Assembly (NCBI RefSeq): GCF_052324685.1
Contig: NC_135219.1
Span: forward strand, 22,986,316-23,050,315
Direction of reading: 5' to 3'
From: Brachyhypopomus gauderio
Lineage: Eukaryota; Chordata; Actinopteri; Gymnotiformes; Hypopomidae
Length of the DNA: 64,000 nt
The notes under the pieces were generated by a model that saw nothing but the letters and a program-made list of their open reading frames with translations, had not been told where the DNA came from and ran no database searches. Position 1 is the stretch's first letter, and each line of letters begins with the position of its first letter. Shown piece after piece: positions 1-11,364 of the stretch. Position numbers and translations under genes: made by a program.

Positions 1-564
1 ATCCATAGCAATGCCAGGTAGGTTAGGTTAAAGAAAAGACAGATAAATGAAAGGACAGCTGCACTTTTTGTTACCAAAGTGTGCTCTGCACCTTGCCAAC
101 TATCAGGCTCTGTTGATACTCTGCTGGATAGTTTCAACTCAAAAACTGCCAGTATTTTGGATCAGATTGCACCAGTTAGAGTTAAAACCATGCAATGTAA
201 GCAGAAAGCTCCATGGAGAAATGATCCTGCAGTTCAGCACCAAAAAAGAGAATGCAGAAAGGCTGAGCTCAGATGGCGTAAAACCAACCTTCACGTACAA
301 AGATTTTCAAAGATAGGCTGCGTGATTACAATAAAATAATGTGCAAAGCTCGACAATCCTTCTTCTCTAGCATTATTAACAATAGCAAAGTGCTTTTCAC
401 TATGGTTGACAGACTAACAAACCCACCTACATATATGACCCCTGAGCTAGTTTCAATTGAGAGATGTAATGAGTTTGCAAAATTCTTTAATACTAAAATC
501 CATAATATCAGACAAGCCATCTGTACGCCTACATCCACCAATGAGCCAATTTTCTCTCCAAAAC

Positions 565-743
565 CGGAGTTGTATAATCCAGGTTCAGAAAGTAAAAGTC
601 CTCACCAGGATTTTGCTCAGGCTTCCTGGATTGTGTTGATTCCACTAATTTTACATGGATTGCACTAATTAAAAAAATCTATCAAGCTTGAGCAAAATCC
701 TGGTGAGGATTTTTACTTTCTGAACCTGGATTATACAACTCTG
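565..743. mobile_element. hAT-type MITE inside the L2 copy
   Basis: A 179-bp non-autonomous DNA element. Its terminal inverted repeats extend for about 60 bp; the right end reads CAGAGTTGTATAATCC and the left end differs at one base. It is flanked by an exact 8-bp target duplication TCCAAAAC (557-564 and 744-751). The L2 copy at 60.9 kb lacks it and keeps the empty site. An 8-bp duplication with CAG-type ends fits hAT. No coding capacity. Confidence 0.85.
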
Positions 744-918
744 TCCAAAACCACGCAAAATGTTCAACATGTCCCAGTTTAGTACTATTAACGAAGAAGG
801 TTTAATTGATACAGTGAGTCATCTCAAATCATCCACTTGCAGCCTTGATAATGGTAATGACCAACCAAGTTTTTAAAGAATGTCTTTTCCGCAATATCAA
901 TGAACATTCTTCAAATAG

Positions 919-1533
919 TGTGACAGAAATTATTGATTATTGACTAATCATCATTGATTAGATCATGTTTAGTTATTATAAGAGATCATTATGAACTTTA
1001 TGATTTAGGACATGTCCATTCTGACTAAGCAGAAGGACTACAATAATGAAGTAGTGTGTTTCAGTGTAATCATGTACTTATGTTCAGTTCATATTATGCA
1101 TGTGTGCTATACTGTGACCCAGGTCAGGGAGAGTGCTGAGCGTAAGAGCACTCTGTTAACTGGTAGTCACTAGGCTACTAGTCTTGGGTCATTTAGCTTT
1201 CTCTGTGTTCAACTGATACATCAGTTGCTTCCGCTAACTCTAGGGAAGTCCATATTAGGAGATACACACATGTGAGACAAAGTAGCCTGCTGGACGCTTA
1301 TGTTTTGGAACATGCTGTGCTAAAGATAACCTGCTGTTAGAACTGCTGAATTGTGTTTAAGATTGTATATAAGCAGGGGGACTGCCCCCCTGCCTTCAGA
1401 GTTGTCATGCTTGAATGAGACTCTCGTGTCTGTGTCTGTCTTTGTCCTATTTATATATATTTATATTTTTGTAATAAATTAATCATTTAACCACGTCTGA
1501 GTCCTCATCCATTTCCAGAAAATTTCTACGACA
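919..1533 (+). mobile_element. Solo LTR inserted in the L2 copy
   Basis: A 615-bp block absent from the sister L2 copy. It starts TGTGACAG and ends CTACGACA, giving TG...CA termini with a short imperfect inverted repeat. It is flanked by the 4-bp duplication ATAG (915-918, 1534-1537). A TATA-like box lies near 1365 and an AATAAA at 1473, in the right order for a plus-strand LTR. No internal region remains. The 4-bp duplication would suit a gammaretrovirus-like or Gypsy-like parent; the family is not resolved. Confidence 0.75.
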
Positions 1534-1921
1534 ATAGTAAATTCTTCACTCATGTCAGGTGTATTTCCGAGTGCATTAAAAACTGCAGTTGTGAAGCCTA
1601 TCTTGAAAAAGAAAACTCTAGATGCAAACTTGTTGAATAATTATAGACCAATTTTTAATCTACCCTTCAAGGTAATTATGCACTTTCTGTCCACAAATAG
1701 CTGTCTAGACCAATTTCAGTCTGGCTTCCGACCTAATCATAGTACTGAGACTGCACTCATTAGGGTTATCAATGACATTCGGGTAAATACAGACTCAGGA
1801 AACATGTCTGTTCTACTACTGCTCGATCTCAGCGCTGCCTTTGACACCATTGACCACAAAATTCTCATAGATAGACTTGAGAACTGGGTTGGACTCTCAG
1901 GAACTGTCCTAAAATGGTTCA

Positions 1922-2157
1922 TACCTTATGGGGTAGTCTGCGAGATTAAGCACTAGATCTGGAATTTTCTGTCTTGAGGCCTTAGGGCCCAGGAGGAGAA
2001 CTTCTGTCTTGTTCTCATTAAGTTGGAGGAAGTTTAGAGACATCCAGCTTTTAATATCTCTTACACAGGCCTCAATTTTTCCTAAATTGAGCTTGTCGTC
2101 ATGTGGGAGTAGCGTTTCAGGCAAGCCTGCTGGTTCTCGTTTCCGAGAGTAAATATG
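1922..2157 (-). mobile_element. L2 LINE RT 3' fragment, inverted
   Basis: On the minus strand this encodes the L2 RT segment after the YADD motif, with [19 protein letters not shown] readable. It abuts the plus-strand L2 fragment at 1921 with no spacer. A related but distinct minus-strand fragment lies at 9017-9346. The junction could come from inverted integration or from rearrangement between neighbouring elements. Confidence 0.75.
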
Positions 2158-2965
2158 CACTATTTACTGAAATTCGTACTATTTTATTATTTAGAACATT
2201 CCTTTATTGTTAGAATTAATATTAATTATACATTTTTATATATTAGATATTATATTTTTATATATTATATATAAATTAGACTTGCCTTTATTTATAAATT
2301 CTGTATATTTACATATTTCAGTATAAGAATGTCTAGAAATCCAGTTTGCAATCTGCAATCTAGAAATAAACTGTACCAAAATCATACCATTGCAAGCACT
2401 GTTTTTATTATACAATAAAAAAAGAACAATAATAAAAAGACAATTCTGGCGTCCACATCTGAAGCTGTGGAATTGATGTGGACGGTGCTCACGGCTTGAG
2501 AGCGGGCAGTTTGAGGGCGGGCAGTTTGGTGCTAGGCGACAGGGCCGGGAGGGGCGGAGAAAGGCCTTGGCCACGAAGCTTCAGCCTCTCGATCTTGGGT
2601 CGCCGTAACTGGATCTTCTGCTCGGTCTTGTCCTCCGAGGTCAGCTGCGTAACTGCCCTCTCTGCCATTGCTGTGGTCACAGGGTGACAACGAATCAAAA
2701 AGTAAGATACTGGAAGGGGGGAGTTTTTATATAAGCAGCCTTTGACTGTTACGCTGCTAATAATACAGCCATATAAATAGCACCTTCCAGTGTTGAAAAG
2801 ACATCCTTGAATTATGCCGCTAATACAAAGTATGAGAAAGTCTTAGTATGTGTAGGATGAGAGAAATGTTAGTTGTAAGAACTACATTGGTCATAACAAA
2901 GCAGCTGTCTGCCCCCATTTTTTTCCACTTACTCTTGCGTATAGAAGGTGAAGTCACTCCTGGAG
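2158..2965. other. AT-rich spacer with one small basic ORF
   Basis: 2160-2440 is AT-rich with no recognisable element. On the minus strand 2668-2489 can encode a 59-residue peptide from ATG (MAERAVTQLTSEDKTEQK...) preceded by a possible acceptor (ccacag). It might be an exon of an unrecognised gene or chance. 2700-2965 shows nothing I can name. Confidence 0.3.
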
Positions 2966-4345
2966 TTACTGATTCCTGGTCTTTAGGCCCATGCGGTTCA
3001 TGAAGCCCATTAAAGACCAGTCATCTCTGGTAGGGGAGGTGTTGTGCTGCAGGCTCTTAAGGGGGACCCCGTTGGCTTCATTCTGCTGCAATGTGGTCAA
3101 CCTCGTGGTCTCTGTCTCCTCCACCTTCTGCTGCAGTGTGGTGGACTTTGTGGTGTCTTTCTCTTCTCCCTGATTGGGAACAACAATGATGGAGCAGTCA
3201 GTGGCTGAAGTGGTCTTGCTGTGTGACTTTGGAAAGGGCCGCGTCCTGATGCGTCGGACCAACTGATTCTGGAGATTTTTTCTCAGTCTGTTCTTCAATT
3301 TTCTTGTGAAGGCCACGATCTTGGAAATATTTGGCCTACCCCGAACAGCTCGGTTTGAGAGATGCAGTTGCTTCGAGCATATTGGAAGCTCTCCTGCCGG
3401 AGAGGGTGTAGCTCTCTCCTGTGCTGTGTTTTTTTGAGTGCTCTCCTCATGCATGCCTCCCAGTCCAGGTGAGTCCTTTACCGCACAAGTTCTCCATGAT
3501 GTTGGTGTCTGCAGGTTCTTGACTTTTTTGTCACCTGAGTCACCTTTACTTGGTTTGGGTCCAAGCTCATGGAAAACCTGGATGGACTGCGCCAATTGTT
3601 GAACAAGTTTCTTTCTACTTGTCTGGCTCACCTCAGTGGACCCAGCGTTTGTGGCAGCGGATGTTCCTGAGGTGACCTGTTTCCTGTTTTTTCCCTTTCC
3701 CTGGATGGTCCTGGCAACAGCCTGTTCAGCATCTGCCCTCTTTTTTTTACTCTCATTCTTATTATTGGCACCTTTCTCTTTCTTTCTCTTACTAATCTGC
3801 CTCTTCCCTGCATCTTTCCTCTCATGTTCTACTGGACTCTTACTCTCACATCTCAAATCTTCTCTGTTGTTCTCTTGGCTGCTGGCCTTCCTCTTCCTCT
3901 TGCTGTGTGCATGTGATGATTCAGGGTCTCCCACCATCACTGACGTCTTAGGGACTCCGAGTTCTGTGACGTCCTTTCCTGTGGTCCAGTCATTGTCTTT
4001 ATGACCTAATCTCTTATGTTGAGGTGAATTGCAGGACCCTTCTTCCTCTATCATCTTTCTGAGTCTGGCTTCAAAGTTCCCAGGATCATACACATCAAAA
4101 CTTATTTTACGCTTTGCCTGGTCTGTCCTGCTCTCCTCCTGTTTCCTGAGTGGGACAAAAGTGCTCTGTGGGCTGGGCATGGTCTGGAGCTGCTGACTCT
4201 GGCCAAAGGCTGAGTGGGGGAGTCCTCCTAGAACCATCAGGTTTGGTTGTGGGTAATTCCCATAATACGTCCACGGAGACACCAGTGGGGGAACCACACC
4301 TCCAAATGTTGGGATGTGTCCTATCCAACAGAAATACTGGCATTG
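2966..4345 (-). CDS. Unrecognised lysine-rich protein, probable terminal exon
   Basis: A minus-strand frame of more than 440 codons stays open from a possible splice acceptor near 4344 (tgccag) to the stop at 2966. The apparent first residue at 4297 is a GTG and the frame continues upstream without an ATG, so this is better read as the long last exon of a split gene than as a single-exon gene. The N-terminal 50 residues are Pro/Gln/aromatic-rich (SPWTYYGNYPQPN). The middle holds many Lys/Arg clusters resembling nuclear localisation signals (KRKRK, KKKR, KRKKEK). The end is DDWSLMGFMNRMGLKTRNQ. No enzyme or zinc-finger motif is visible and most of it looks disordered. I do not recognise the family. 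Upstream exons would lie above 4400, where repeats dominate, so it may also be a stranded exon. Confidence 0.5.
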   Translation of the reverse strand, partial: QCQYFCWIGHIPTFGGVVPPLVSPWTYYGNYPQPNLMVLGGLPHSAFGQSQQLQTMPSPQSTFVPLRKQEESRTDQAKRKISFDVYDPGNFEARLRKMIEEEGSCNSPQHKRLGHKDNDWTTGKDVTELGVPKTSVMVGDPESSHAHSKRKRKASSQENNREDLRCESKSPVEHERKDAGKRQISKRKKEKGANNKNESKKKRADAEQAVARTIQGKGKNRKQVTSGTSAATNAGSTEVSQTSRKKLVQQLAQSIQVFHELGPKPSKGDSGDKKVKNLQTPTSWRTCAVKDSPGLGGMHEESTQKNTAQERATPSPAGELPICSKQLHLSNRAVRGRPNISKIVAFTRKLKNRLRKNLQNQLVRRIRTRPFPKSHSKTTSATDCSIIVVPNQGEEKDTTKSTTLQQKVEETETTRLTTLQQNEANGVPLKSLQHNTSPTRDDWSLMGFMNRMGLKTRNQ

Positions 4346-4669
4346 TAATATTGTGTTTTCACAAATTTAAGGTGGATGCATTGTTGAATACAAACGTATA
4401 TACTTTAAAACATTTACATTGAAAGTTAGCATCTTAGGATATGTGTTTCTTAGTCAGTTTTGATCTTTGTAATGCTATTATTAAGGCTTCGTAAGAAATG
4501 TTAACCTACCAGCAGCTCTGACAGGATGGACTGGAATGTTCTGGACAGGGTTACCCATGAATAGTCCATTTCCTGTTCACAAATTATATTGATTCTTAAA
4601 TTATATCCAGTCATCTTACAACAGTTCTCAGGACACTTATTTTTTTTAATAGATAAGAATTACTATTTG
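4346..4669. other. Spacer, nothing recognised
   Basis: AT-rich DNA upstream of the minus-strand exon. No repeat end, RNA gene or clear exon seen. Confidence 0.4.
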
Positions 4670-5888
4670 CAGGGTTGCCAACTCTCACGCATTGAGCGTG
4701 AGACACACGCATTTAACCGTCTTCACACGCTCTCACGCCACACATCCGATTTCTCACGCTGAAAAAAAATCTAGTTTATTTACCTCTGAACAGTCCTGCA
4801 CGGATCCGTTTTTTGAGACCCGCACCCACCCATATCCGCAGAGTACAGCACCCACCCACCCGCGAACCCGTGGTTCAAAGTTAAATCTGTACCCGCCCGG
4901 ACCCGTTAATATTTTACCCATTACCCACCCGTACCCGTGAAAAATCACACAAATCGAAAGTATTGCTATAGAGCACTTTATTTTACAATGCGCCTCTGAA
5001 AAAACGTCAGTACAACACAAAATAAAATCTAATGTTGCGGTGCAGGAACAGTAGGCTATTCCTATCTAAAAGTAGCAACTGGTAAAACGCAAGAAAATGT
5101 ATGTAGCCAACCGGTGCCATAACACAATGCAAAACGAGAGGGAACAAATGCCAGTATAACAACTAAATAAAATCGCATAGGTTCACAGTGGTAGTAGTTT
5201 CCTATCTGCTGTGGTGGGAGCAGCACGCTAAGTTCTCTCTCCTCATTTTTCTTTGTTCTAGCACGGCCACCCATTTAGCTTTGAAACCACCAAGCAAGCT
5301 ACAATAAATGCCCGGTACTGCGTTATAACCAGCCTCTGCTCATGTTTCCGCTGGAAAAGAACCGAAGTTTGGGTATTACCCCAGAACGGGTGAAGAGTAA
5401 AGTTCAGCCCGCTCTGGCCAACGGAGCTACGGTATAAGTAAGCTCCCCTGAGCTTCGCCACCACCATCGGGAGGCGCTAATCAGGCAAAAGGTAACACTA
5501 TGTTCATTACGTAGCAAATAAAAGCCTACTAAAAATGACCACATATTCATGTGCTACCCACCCGTATTTAACTTACCCGCCCGCATACCCACCCGTAAAA
5601 TTGCGGTATGTGTAAAACCCACCCGTTTCAGCATATTACCCGACCCGGTGCAGGACTCTACCTCTGATCCATATGATTCAATGAGTTACTAGTTCGCTCT
5701 GGCACCAACCACTGGCGATCGATCGCGATATAATACTTAATTTGTATCCGTTTTACACCCCGCCCGGTGACAATTTAACCCGCCACCCGTCAACAACTTA
5801 CGTTCGCAACCCCGTCAATAATTTACACTCGACCCCCCCTCCAAGTTCAAATCTCACTCCAAGTGAAGTTCAGAAGTTGGCAACCCTG
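4670..5888. mobile_element. hAT-type non-autonomous element (CAGGGTTGCCAACT family)
   Basis: The ends are CAGGGTTGCCAACTCTCACG at the left and its near inverse at 5869-5888. TATTTG directly repeats on both sides (4664-4669, 5889-5894), the visible part of a target duplication. A shorter relative in the opposite orientation lies at 11102-11364. About 870 bp of its length is a second element inserted at 4790-5659. No transposase reading frame. Confidence 0.7.
4790..5659. mobile_element. hAT-type element nested in the preceding one
   Basis: An 870-bp insertion with 12-bp inverted ends, ACAGTCCTGCAC and AGAGTCCTGCAC, flanked by an exact 8-bp duplication ACCTCTGA (4782-4789, 5660-5667). The sub-terminal parts are rich in short ACCCACCCG/TACCCG-like words. 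No transposase domain recognised. The host element must be older. Confidence 0.75.
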
Positions 5889-6083
5889 TATTTGTCATTT
5901 TACAAAAGAAGAATACGTGAAATGGAGTCTCACTATACCTGTGTACAAAAGGTGGTTGTCATCAAAACTCATATCGAAAACACAATCTTAATCAAAAGTA
6001 CAAACTTTTGAGGTGAGAAAGTTCTGTTTGTAGATATACACGTGTGAATAACATTTATATGGCGCGTTTTTGACGCAACAATT

Positions 6084-6200
6084 GATTTCGAACTAAATGT
6101 AGGCTTACTGTTGTCATAGTAATTTATCAACAGAACAGTGCTCAAGTGTTCTATTGATTAATTACCATGGCAACAGTAAGCCTACATTTAGTTCGAAATC
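6084..6200. repeat. Near-perfect palindrome (foldback)
   Basis: Two 54-base arms (6084-6137 and 6147-6200) are inverse complements with only four mismatches and leave a 9-base loop. As DNA this extrudes a cruciform; as RNA it would form one long hairpin. The size fits a palindromic MITE. No target duplication was found. Confidence 0.8.
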
Positions 6201-8559
6201 ATTTTTTGTTACAAAATAAATGAAGAAAATTCAAGACATTCATAATGAATATGCTTTAATACGGACTGTGTCTTCCGCCAAAAAGTAGTTCCACAACAAG
6301 TGAACTGAACAGTTCCCTGGCCTACCTAAAAAATAAAATAATGATTAACTACAAGACAGCTGCTGATACTGTAAAGCTCACCCTTTGTAGTGCAGATAGA
6401 GCCATATAACTGCCTAAGTATTAAGTTTAAGCTCAGCCTTTTCAAATGTTCCCAAATTGACCTTAAAGTCATTTTGTAAGAGCCAGTTCATGAAACACTT
6501 TGTAGCCCACTTTGTCAAATTCTATTTTGTTCATTTCGAGCCAGTTCCAGTGCGTTCAGTTGTTCTCACAAACGCTAGAACACTTAGAACACTTCTAAAC
6601 CAATCAGATTGTGAGGTCGGAACTAATTTGTATAAAATCCCTATAGCGCACGGCCTCGAGTGGATTATTCTTTTTATAAAATACAAAATACAATATAACA
6701 AAATGCTCCAATGTTTAATGATATGAAGTTGATTTGTGTGTGCAGTAAATAATTCTTATAGTTCTTCTGTGAAGTAGTTAGGGTAGTTTGGTTATGGTTT
6801 CCATCTCACGACATTTAAAGAGTAAACAATTAACATTTCTACTGCGCGTGATTTAGAGACTCTGGTGCTCAACCGGTGTGACGCTCTTCTTTGCTGGTAC
6901 GGCAGTGGTGCTTGACTCTGGGAACCTTATTCTGAGGGGGCGTTTCACTGGCCAATTCCCTATTAAACAAACTAAATAAATTATTCTATAAGAGGAACAG
7001 TGAGTAAGTGCACGAGTGAATTGTAAATAGTTTAATATTTGCCCATGTAGCTGGTGATTTTAGTAGACATGGCTGTGTCATTTCTGTTAGCTTGTAGCAT
7101 CAATATTTTGATAGCTAGCTAACTAGCAAAAATAATTTCAAAGTTACCAACATTGTCAGCTCAAACTGAAAAATGTTTGTAAATTGTTCTTAGACAATAT
7201 ATTAAAACATTGCTTAGCATAATACAATTTTTTTAGCACCCCGTTTAACAAAAATATCCCCTCAATTGTATTTTCATGTTTCACTATGCTTTGACAAGGA
7301 CTTACAACCAGAAATTGCAATGCTTTGTTTCAGTGTGTTAGTGTATTAGACTGGAGAGACTACCATTAACTTCTGTTGTGACTTCATCATTCCATCTGTA
7401 ACTAGGAGTTACGTTTATTCTGGCAGCACTTCACGCCACATGTCCCTGCTGTCCATGGTGCTGAAACCTCAACCTCCACAAACAATCTGGCTCTAGTCAG
7501 TCATCTTACATCTTACAGTCATCACCACACATTGCACTTCTCCCTGAGATTCTTCTCTCAATACAGCTTGCTTTTGTCCATATCACAGTATGACAATAAC
7601 ACAATCCCTCTCAGGACTTCTCACACCCTCAGGTGTTCTTGAGTCTTTGCATTCTGCCTTTAATGCCCAAGGCTCACAGACATTGGAAAACTACATTTTA
7701 CATCACATCACAGATGTAATTAACAGCATTTCCATGATCACCTTTAGGTTGACTCTCTGTTGAGGGCCTATATACCAACAAATTTTTATCTTCGAGAGGG
7801 ACCTCAGCAGTTAGTCTTACTGATCAATGTTGTCAAAACATCACAAAATGTAGCAATTGCTGAATGTACAATGTGTAGAATCATTTTATTCTTGTTATAT
7901 GAACACGTAGGCTAAACGATTGCATCAGATCAAAGACATACATACCCAGAGATCTTGTCATTATCAACCTCTTCTCCAAATTATGAATATAAAAACATTT
8001 ATGTTTTAAGTTGAATCAGTCAGCTGATCTAAGGCTGGCTTAATTGGGTAGTGTATGGGGCCTAGGATGTGGTTGTTATGAAAATATTTTTTTCTTCATT
8101 ATAGCTCTGAACTCTGGAATATTGGTGTGCTGCAGGAAGTAATTCAAGGCTGGTGTCCCTTGTTTTGGAATGTGGTTTTCCTTCTGCAAATGGTTCGTCA
8201 TCTGTTCAGGAATTCATGCAGCAAACTGTGGTTGTAGTGGACTGATGCATGTGTGCATTTTCCTGGTGCTTGAAAACAGAACAAATCACACCACCACCAC
8301 TCCAGACCCAATCAGGGAGGGGTTCAACTCATATATGGGTTTAGCTCATTCAACACATAGATGTTAACATGACAACACTCTGACAACAATATTAGAGAAT
8401 TAGAGACATACATAAAAGAAGAAGTGATGTGAATGATAAATAATTCTAATCTTATTCTTAAGAGCCCTACACTTCTTGATGGTCAATAATAGTAGTCCAG
8501 GACTGTGGAAATACAGCCATAGCAGGGGGGACTTCGGGGTGGTGAGAGGAGCCAGGGCA
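6201..8559. other. Gene-poor spacer
   Basis: No exon, RNA gene or complete element was recognised. A short stretch near 6580-6620 (AGAACACTTCT...CCAATCAGATTGTGA) resembles part of the hAT element at 22453-23072, suggesting an old relative. 6205-6460 and 6700-8400 are AT-rich with scattered short ORFs that look like chance. Confidence 0.4.
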
Positions 8560-9010
8560 GTGGGTTGATCCTTCCTCATAACTGGGTAGGCAGGAGGTGG
8601 CTGGCTTAGGGGGGATAGCAGGAAAGGCTTGTCTCTCCGCGTCTCAATATTTCTCGGGTAGGAGGGCAGCCAATTGGAAAAGAAACAGGGGCGATTCGCT
8701 GTGCATGGGACTATATGTGGGACAGAGGACATTTAAACATTTCTAGAGTGTGACAGCAACTCCAGCATTAAATTATTACAGCCCAGCTAAAAGGGCAGAA
8801 CCAGAAATTAACACAGACGTGGGAGCATCCTGAGACATTGGCATCCATCCACTACACTGTCAACCAACTGCTAAACTAAATAAGTAAATGTTAAACCTAG
8901 ACTTAAAGATTGAGACTGTGTCACAGTCCAGTTAGTTGGGGGATCTTATTAGAAAAGGCTCTTCTACTTGCTGTTACCTTATTAATTATTGGAACTAATA
9001 AGAAGCCAGC
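8560..9010. repeat. Dispersed repeat shared with the region before the 58.9 kb LINE
   Basis: 8575-8780 matches 58695-58866 (shared words include ggcaggaggtggctggc and gcaactccagcattaa). In the second place it sits immediately before the esterase part of an L2 LINE, so it may be 5' LINE sequence or a separate repeat next to it. 8790-9010 resembles a repeat common in fish genomes, but I cannot name its class. Confidence 0.5.
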
Positions 9011-9016
9011 ATGTGA

Positions 9017-9350
9017 TCATAGTAGATGTGGGGGTTCATAGTCCAGTAGGATGCCAAGATTTTGGGCTACTGAGCCAGGTGTAATGGGGTAGTCTGCCAG
9101 ATTTAGCATTAGATCTGGTATTTTCTGTCTTGCGGCCTTTGGGCTCAGAAGGAGAACCTCAGTTTTGTCACTATTAAGTTGGAGGAAGTTTAGCGACATC
9201 CAGCAGTTAACATCTCTTACGCAGGCCTCAATTTTTCCTAATGTGGATTTGTCCTCATGTTTGGCTGAAATGCAAAGTTGGGTGTCATCTGCATAGCAGT
9301 GAAAATTGACACCATGTTTGCTTATAACTATGCCCAATGGTAGCATATAT
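9017..9350 (-). mobile_element. L2 LINE RT fragment
   Basis: The minus strand encodes the RT motif C region of an L2-clade LINE ([10 protein letters not shown], then [19 protein letters not shown]). It is a short dead fragment of the same clade as 1922-2157 and the copy ending at 64 kb, but clearly diverged from both. The frame is open for about 109 codons. Confidence 0.8.
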
Positions 9351-10782
9351 AACGTAAATAATAGTGGATAATAGAGATGTGAGTTGCCAGGTTATTTTTT
9401 TTACTTGAGTTGAAGGTTGCTTTTTTTCTAATTTTTTCAGAGTGAGGTTATGCTTTTGCAATTAATAAAATAATAATTTAAAGGCTTTTAACATATTTTA
9501 CCCAGGGGTGCCAATATTTCTGGAGGGCGATGTATCAAATATGGGATATTGTCACAATTTGTGACAAAATCATCCTTCAAAAGTTATTCATGTAGATTAT
9601 TTTCAAAAACCTTTGCTTATGCACATTACATGACTGACTGGTTGGCCCATGAATAATTGTTTACAAGGAAAATAGTGAATCCCTCAAATTATATACTGGA
9701 TACATTCAACCTAAGACATGTTAACCTGTAACTCACTAATAATGGTTACATGAGTAACACTGAAAGTAAACCAGAAGACAATATGACTCCCTTGCAATTA
9801 AAAAACAAAACGATGTTCCTGATTCACTTCTTGTTAAGGCTCCTTATTCTGTCCAGCTGTCTGTGGTCTCTACTCCAGGGAGAAGCACTGGAGACCTACA
9901 TGATGGAGAGTAAGAAAGAGGCAGAAAAGCAAAATAAAGACCAAACACGGTTCAGTGTTTTTCTGAGAAATGAGTGATGTGTTAGGGTTACACAAATCTC
10001 AAAAGATGAAACATCAGATGACCTGAAAACGCCATCCGTATTGATGGAAATACCCTTAAACTCTCTGCTTACCCCTGTTTGCTGCAAAACACACACAGAG
10101 TAAAAATAAGTAAAAATGCCTTTAGAATTAATTTTACAAAAAACTCACGAATAAGTCTAAATGCAATCAGGCAGGAGGAAGCACTAATATATAATAATAA
10201 GCACTAATATAATAATAAGAGGAAGCAAAAATATTCTGTACTGATGACGCTGTGCTGAATTACCAGAGGACATGATGATGAGTCTGATTAATGAGACAAG
10301 CTAGTTAAAACCATTTATAGTCCAGACTCTTAGTTACCTTAATGGCATTTGATATAGAAGAGATGATGTTGCACCACGTGACCAGCGTGAATGGTCCATG
10401 TAAGGTTCTCTTTATGTCAAGGAACTTGAAGGTGCAGATCTTCTCTACTGAGAACCCCACAGGTTCATCAGGTCCCTCGTCACACAGCAATATTTCCCTG
10501 AGGCATATTAAGTAGCAGTTCTTCATCTTACATCTCATGAGACCTGCCTCATCGTTTTATGAAGTTTGTTGTCTAAAGAGGTACATTCACAAGCACTACA
10601 CTGGCTAGTGGGGAGCAGTGGATGCACCATTTTTTTCTTGCGTGAGACACAGTAACATTTTGTCAAAGCTACGAGCTAAACAGAAGAACTGCTTTGCTGT
10701 TGGCTGGTCAGAGGTCCAACATGCTACTGCACTGGTGTCTTTATACTTTGTTTTCCAAATAGTTGTAAGTAAGTGTGTCATA
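9351..10782. other. Spacer with possible exon-like ORF
   Basis: Mostly unassigned. Near 9493 a CAGGGGTGCCAATAT word resembles a DNA-transposon end, but no partner was found. On the minus strand 10538-10330 is an open frame ending at a good donor-like site (gccattaag then gtaact). Its product (ICTFKFLDIKRTLHGPFTL) is not one I recognise. Confidence 0.3.
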
Positions 10783-10960
10783 CAGTGGGGAAAATAAGTA
10801 TTTAGTCAGTCACCAATTGTGCAAGTTCTCCCACTTAAAAAGATGAGAGAGGCCTGTAATTGACATCATAGGTAGACCTCAACTATGAGAGACAAAATGT
10901 GAAAAAAAAAATTGAGAAAATCATTTTGTCTGACTTTTAAAGAATTTATTTGCAAATATA
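10783..10960. mobile_element. Tc1/mariner terminal fragment
   Basis: Starts at a TA (10781-10782) with CAGTGGGGAAAATAAGTATT, then the sub-terminal sequence typical of fish Tc1-like elements (interactive-looking repeats around GTCAGTCACCAATTG). The other end and the transposase are missing. Confidence 0.75.
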
Positions 10961-11101
10961 TTTGCAAACTGTATTTATTGTGTATGTATTGTGTAACAGT
11001 GTCCTGTGTCATAACTACATCTCTGCTGTTTGTAACAAACCAAACTGTGAAAATCGGGTAAAGATTCGCAGAGTTGTGATTATTATAGTTATATTATACT
11101 C

Positions 11102-11364
11102 AGGGCTCTCAAGTTTTGAATTCATTTCAGAGTGTGAGAGTGGGTGGCGAACGTAAGTTGTTGAGCGGGGCGGGGGGGGTGGTGAACATTGTTGTTGTAT
11201 TTCGCGATCGATCGCCAGTGGAGGGCGACATATATATATGGATCAGAGGTAAATAAACTAGATTTTTTTTTTCGCCGTGTGAAATCTGAAGTGTGGCGTG
11301 AGAGCGTGTGAAGACGGTAAGATGCGTATGTCACACGCTCAATGCGTGAGACTTGAGAACACTG
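11102..11364. mobile_element. Short hAT MITE related to the 4670 element
   Basis: 263 bp. Inverted ends AGGGCTCTCAAGT and CAGTGTTCTCAAGT, with an exact 8-bp duplication TTATACTC (11094-11101, 11365-11372). The inner sequence (GCGATCGATCGCCAGTG and the CACACGCTC end) is the inverse of the outer parts of the 4670-5888 element without its insert. Confidence 0.8.

Larger units (their letters stand above)
1..1921 (+). mobile_element. L2-clade LINE fragment (copy 1), interrupted
   Basis: Part of ORF2 of an L2/CR1-group non-LTR retrotransposon: the linker between endonuclease and reverse transcriptase (about 47-900), then the first half of the RT (1540-1921). RT motif A is readable as LDLSAAFDTIDH near 1825-1855. 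It is nearly identical to the copy from 60312, which shows exactly where two foreign pieces (565-743 and 919-1533) entered. It runs off the left window edge. On the right it stops abruptly at a head-to-head junction with another L2 piece. Relative to the other copy it lacks part of the RT N-terminal segment and has frame breaks, so it is dead. Family call is firm; subfamily is not. Confidence 0.85.

Noticed and set aside
3636-4004. Plus-strand 122-codon ORF rich in Leu, Phe and Ser
   Set aside because: It is antisense to the Lys/Glu-rich minus-strand frame; the hydrophobic composition is the complement of the basic codons.
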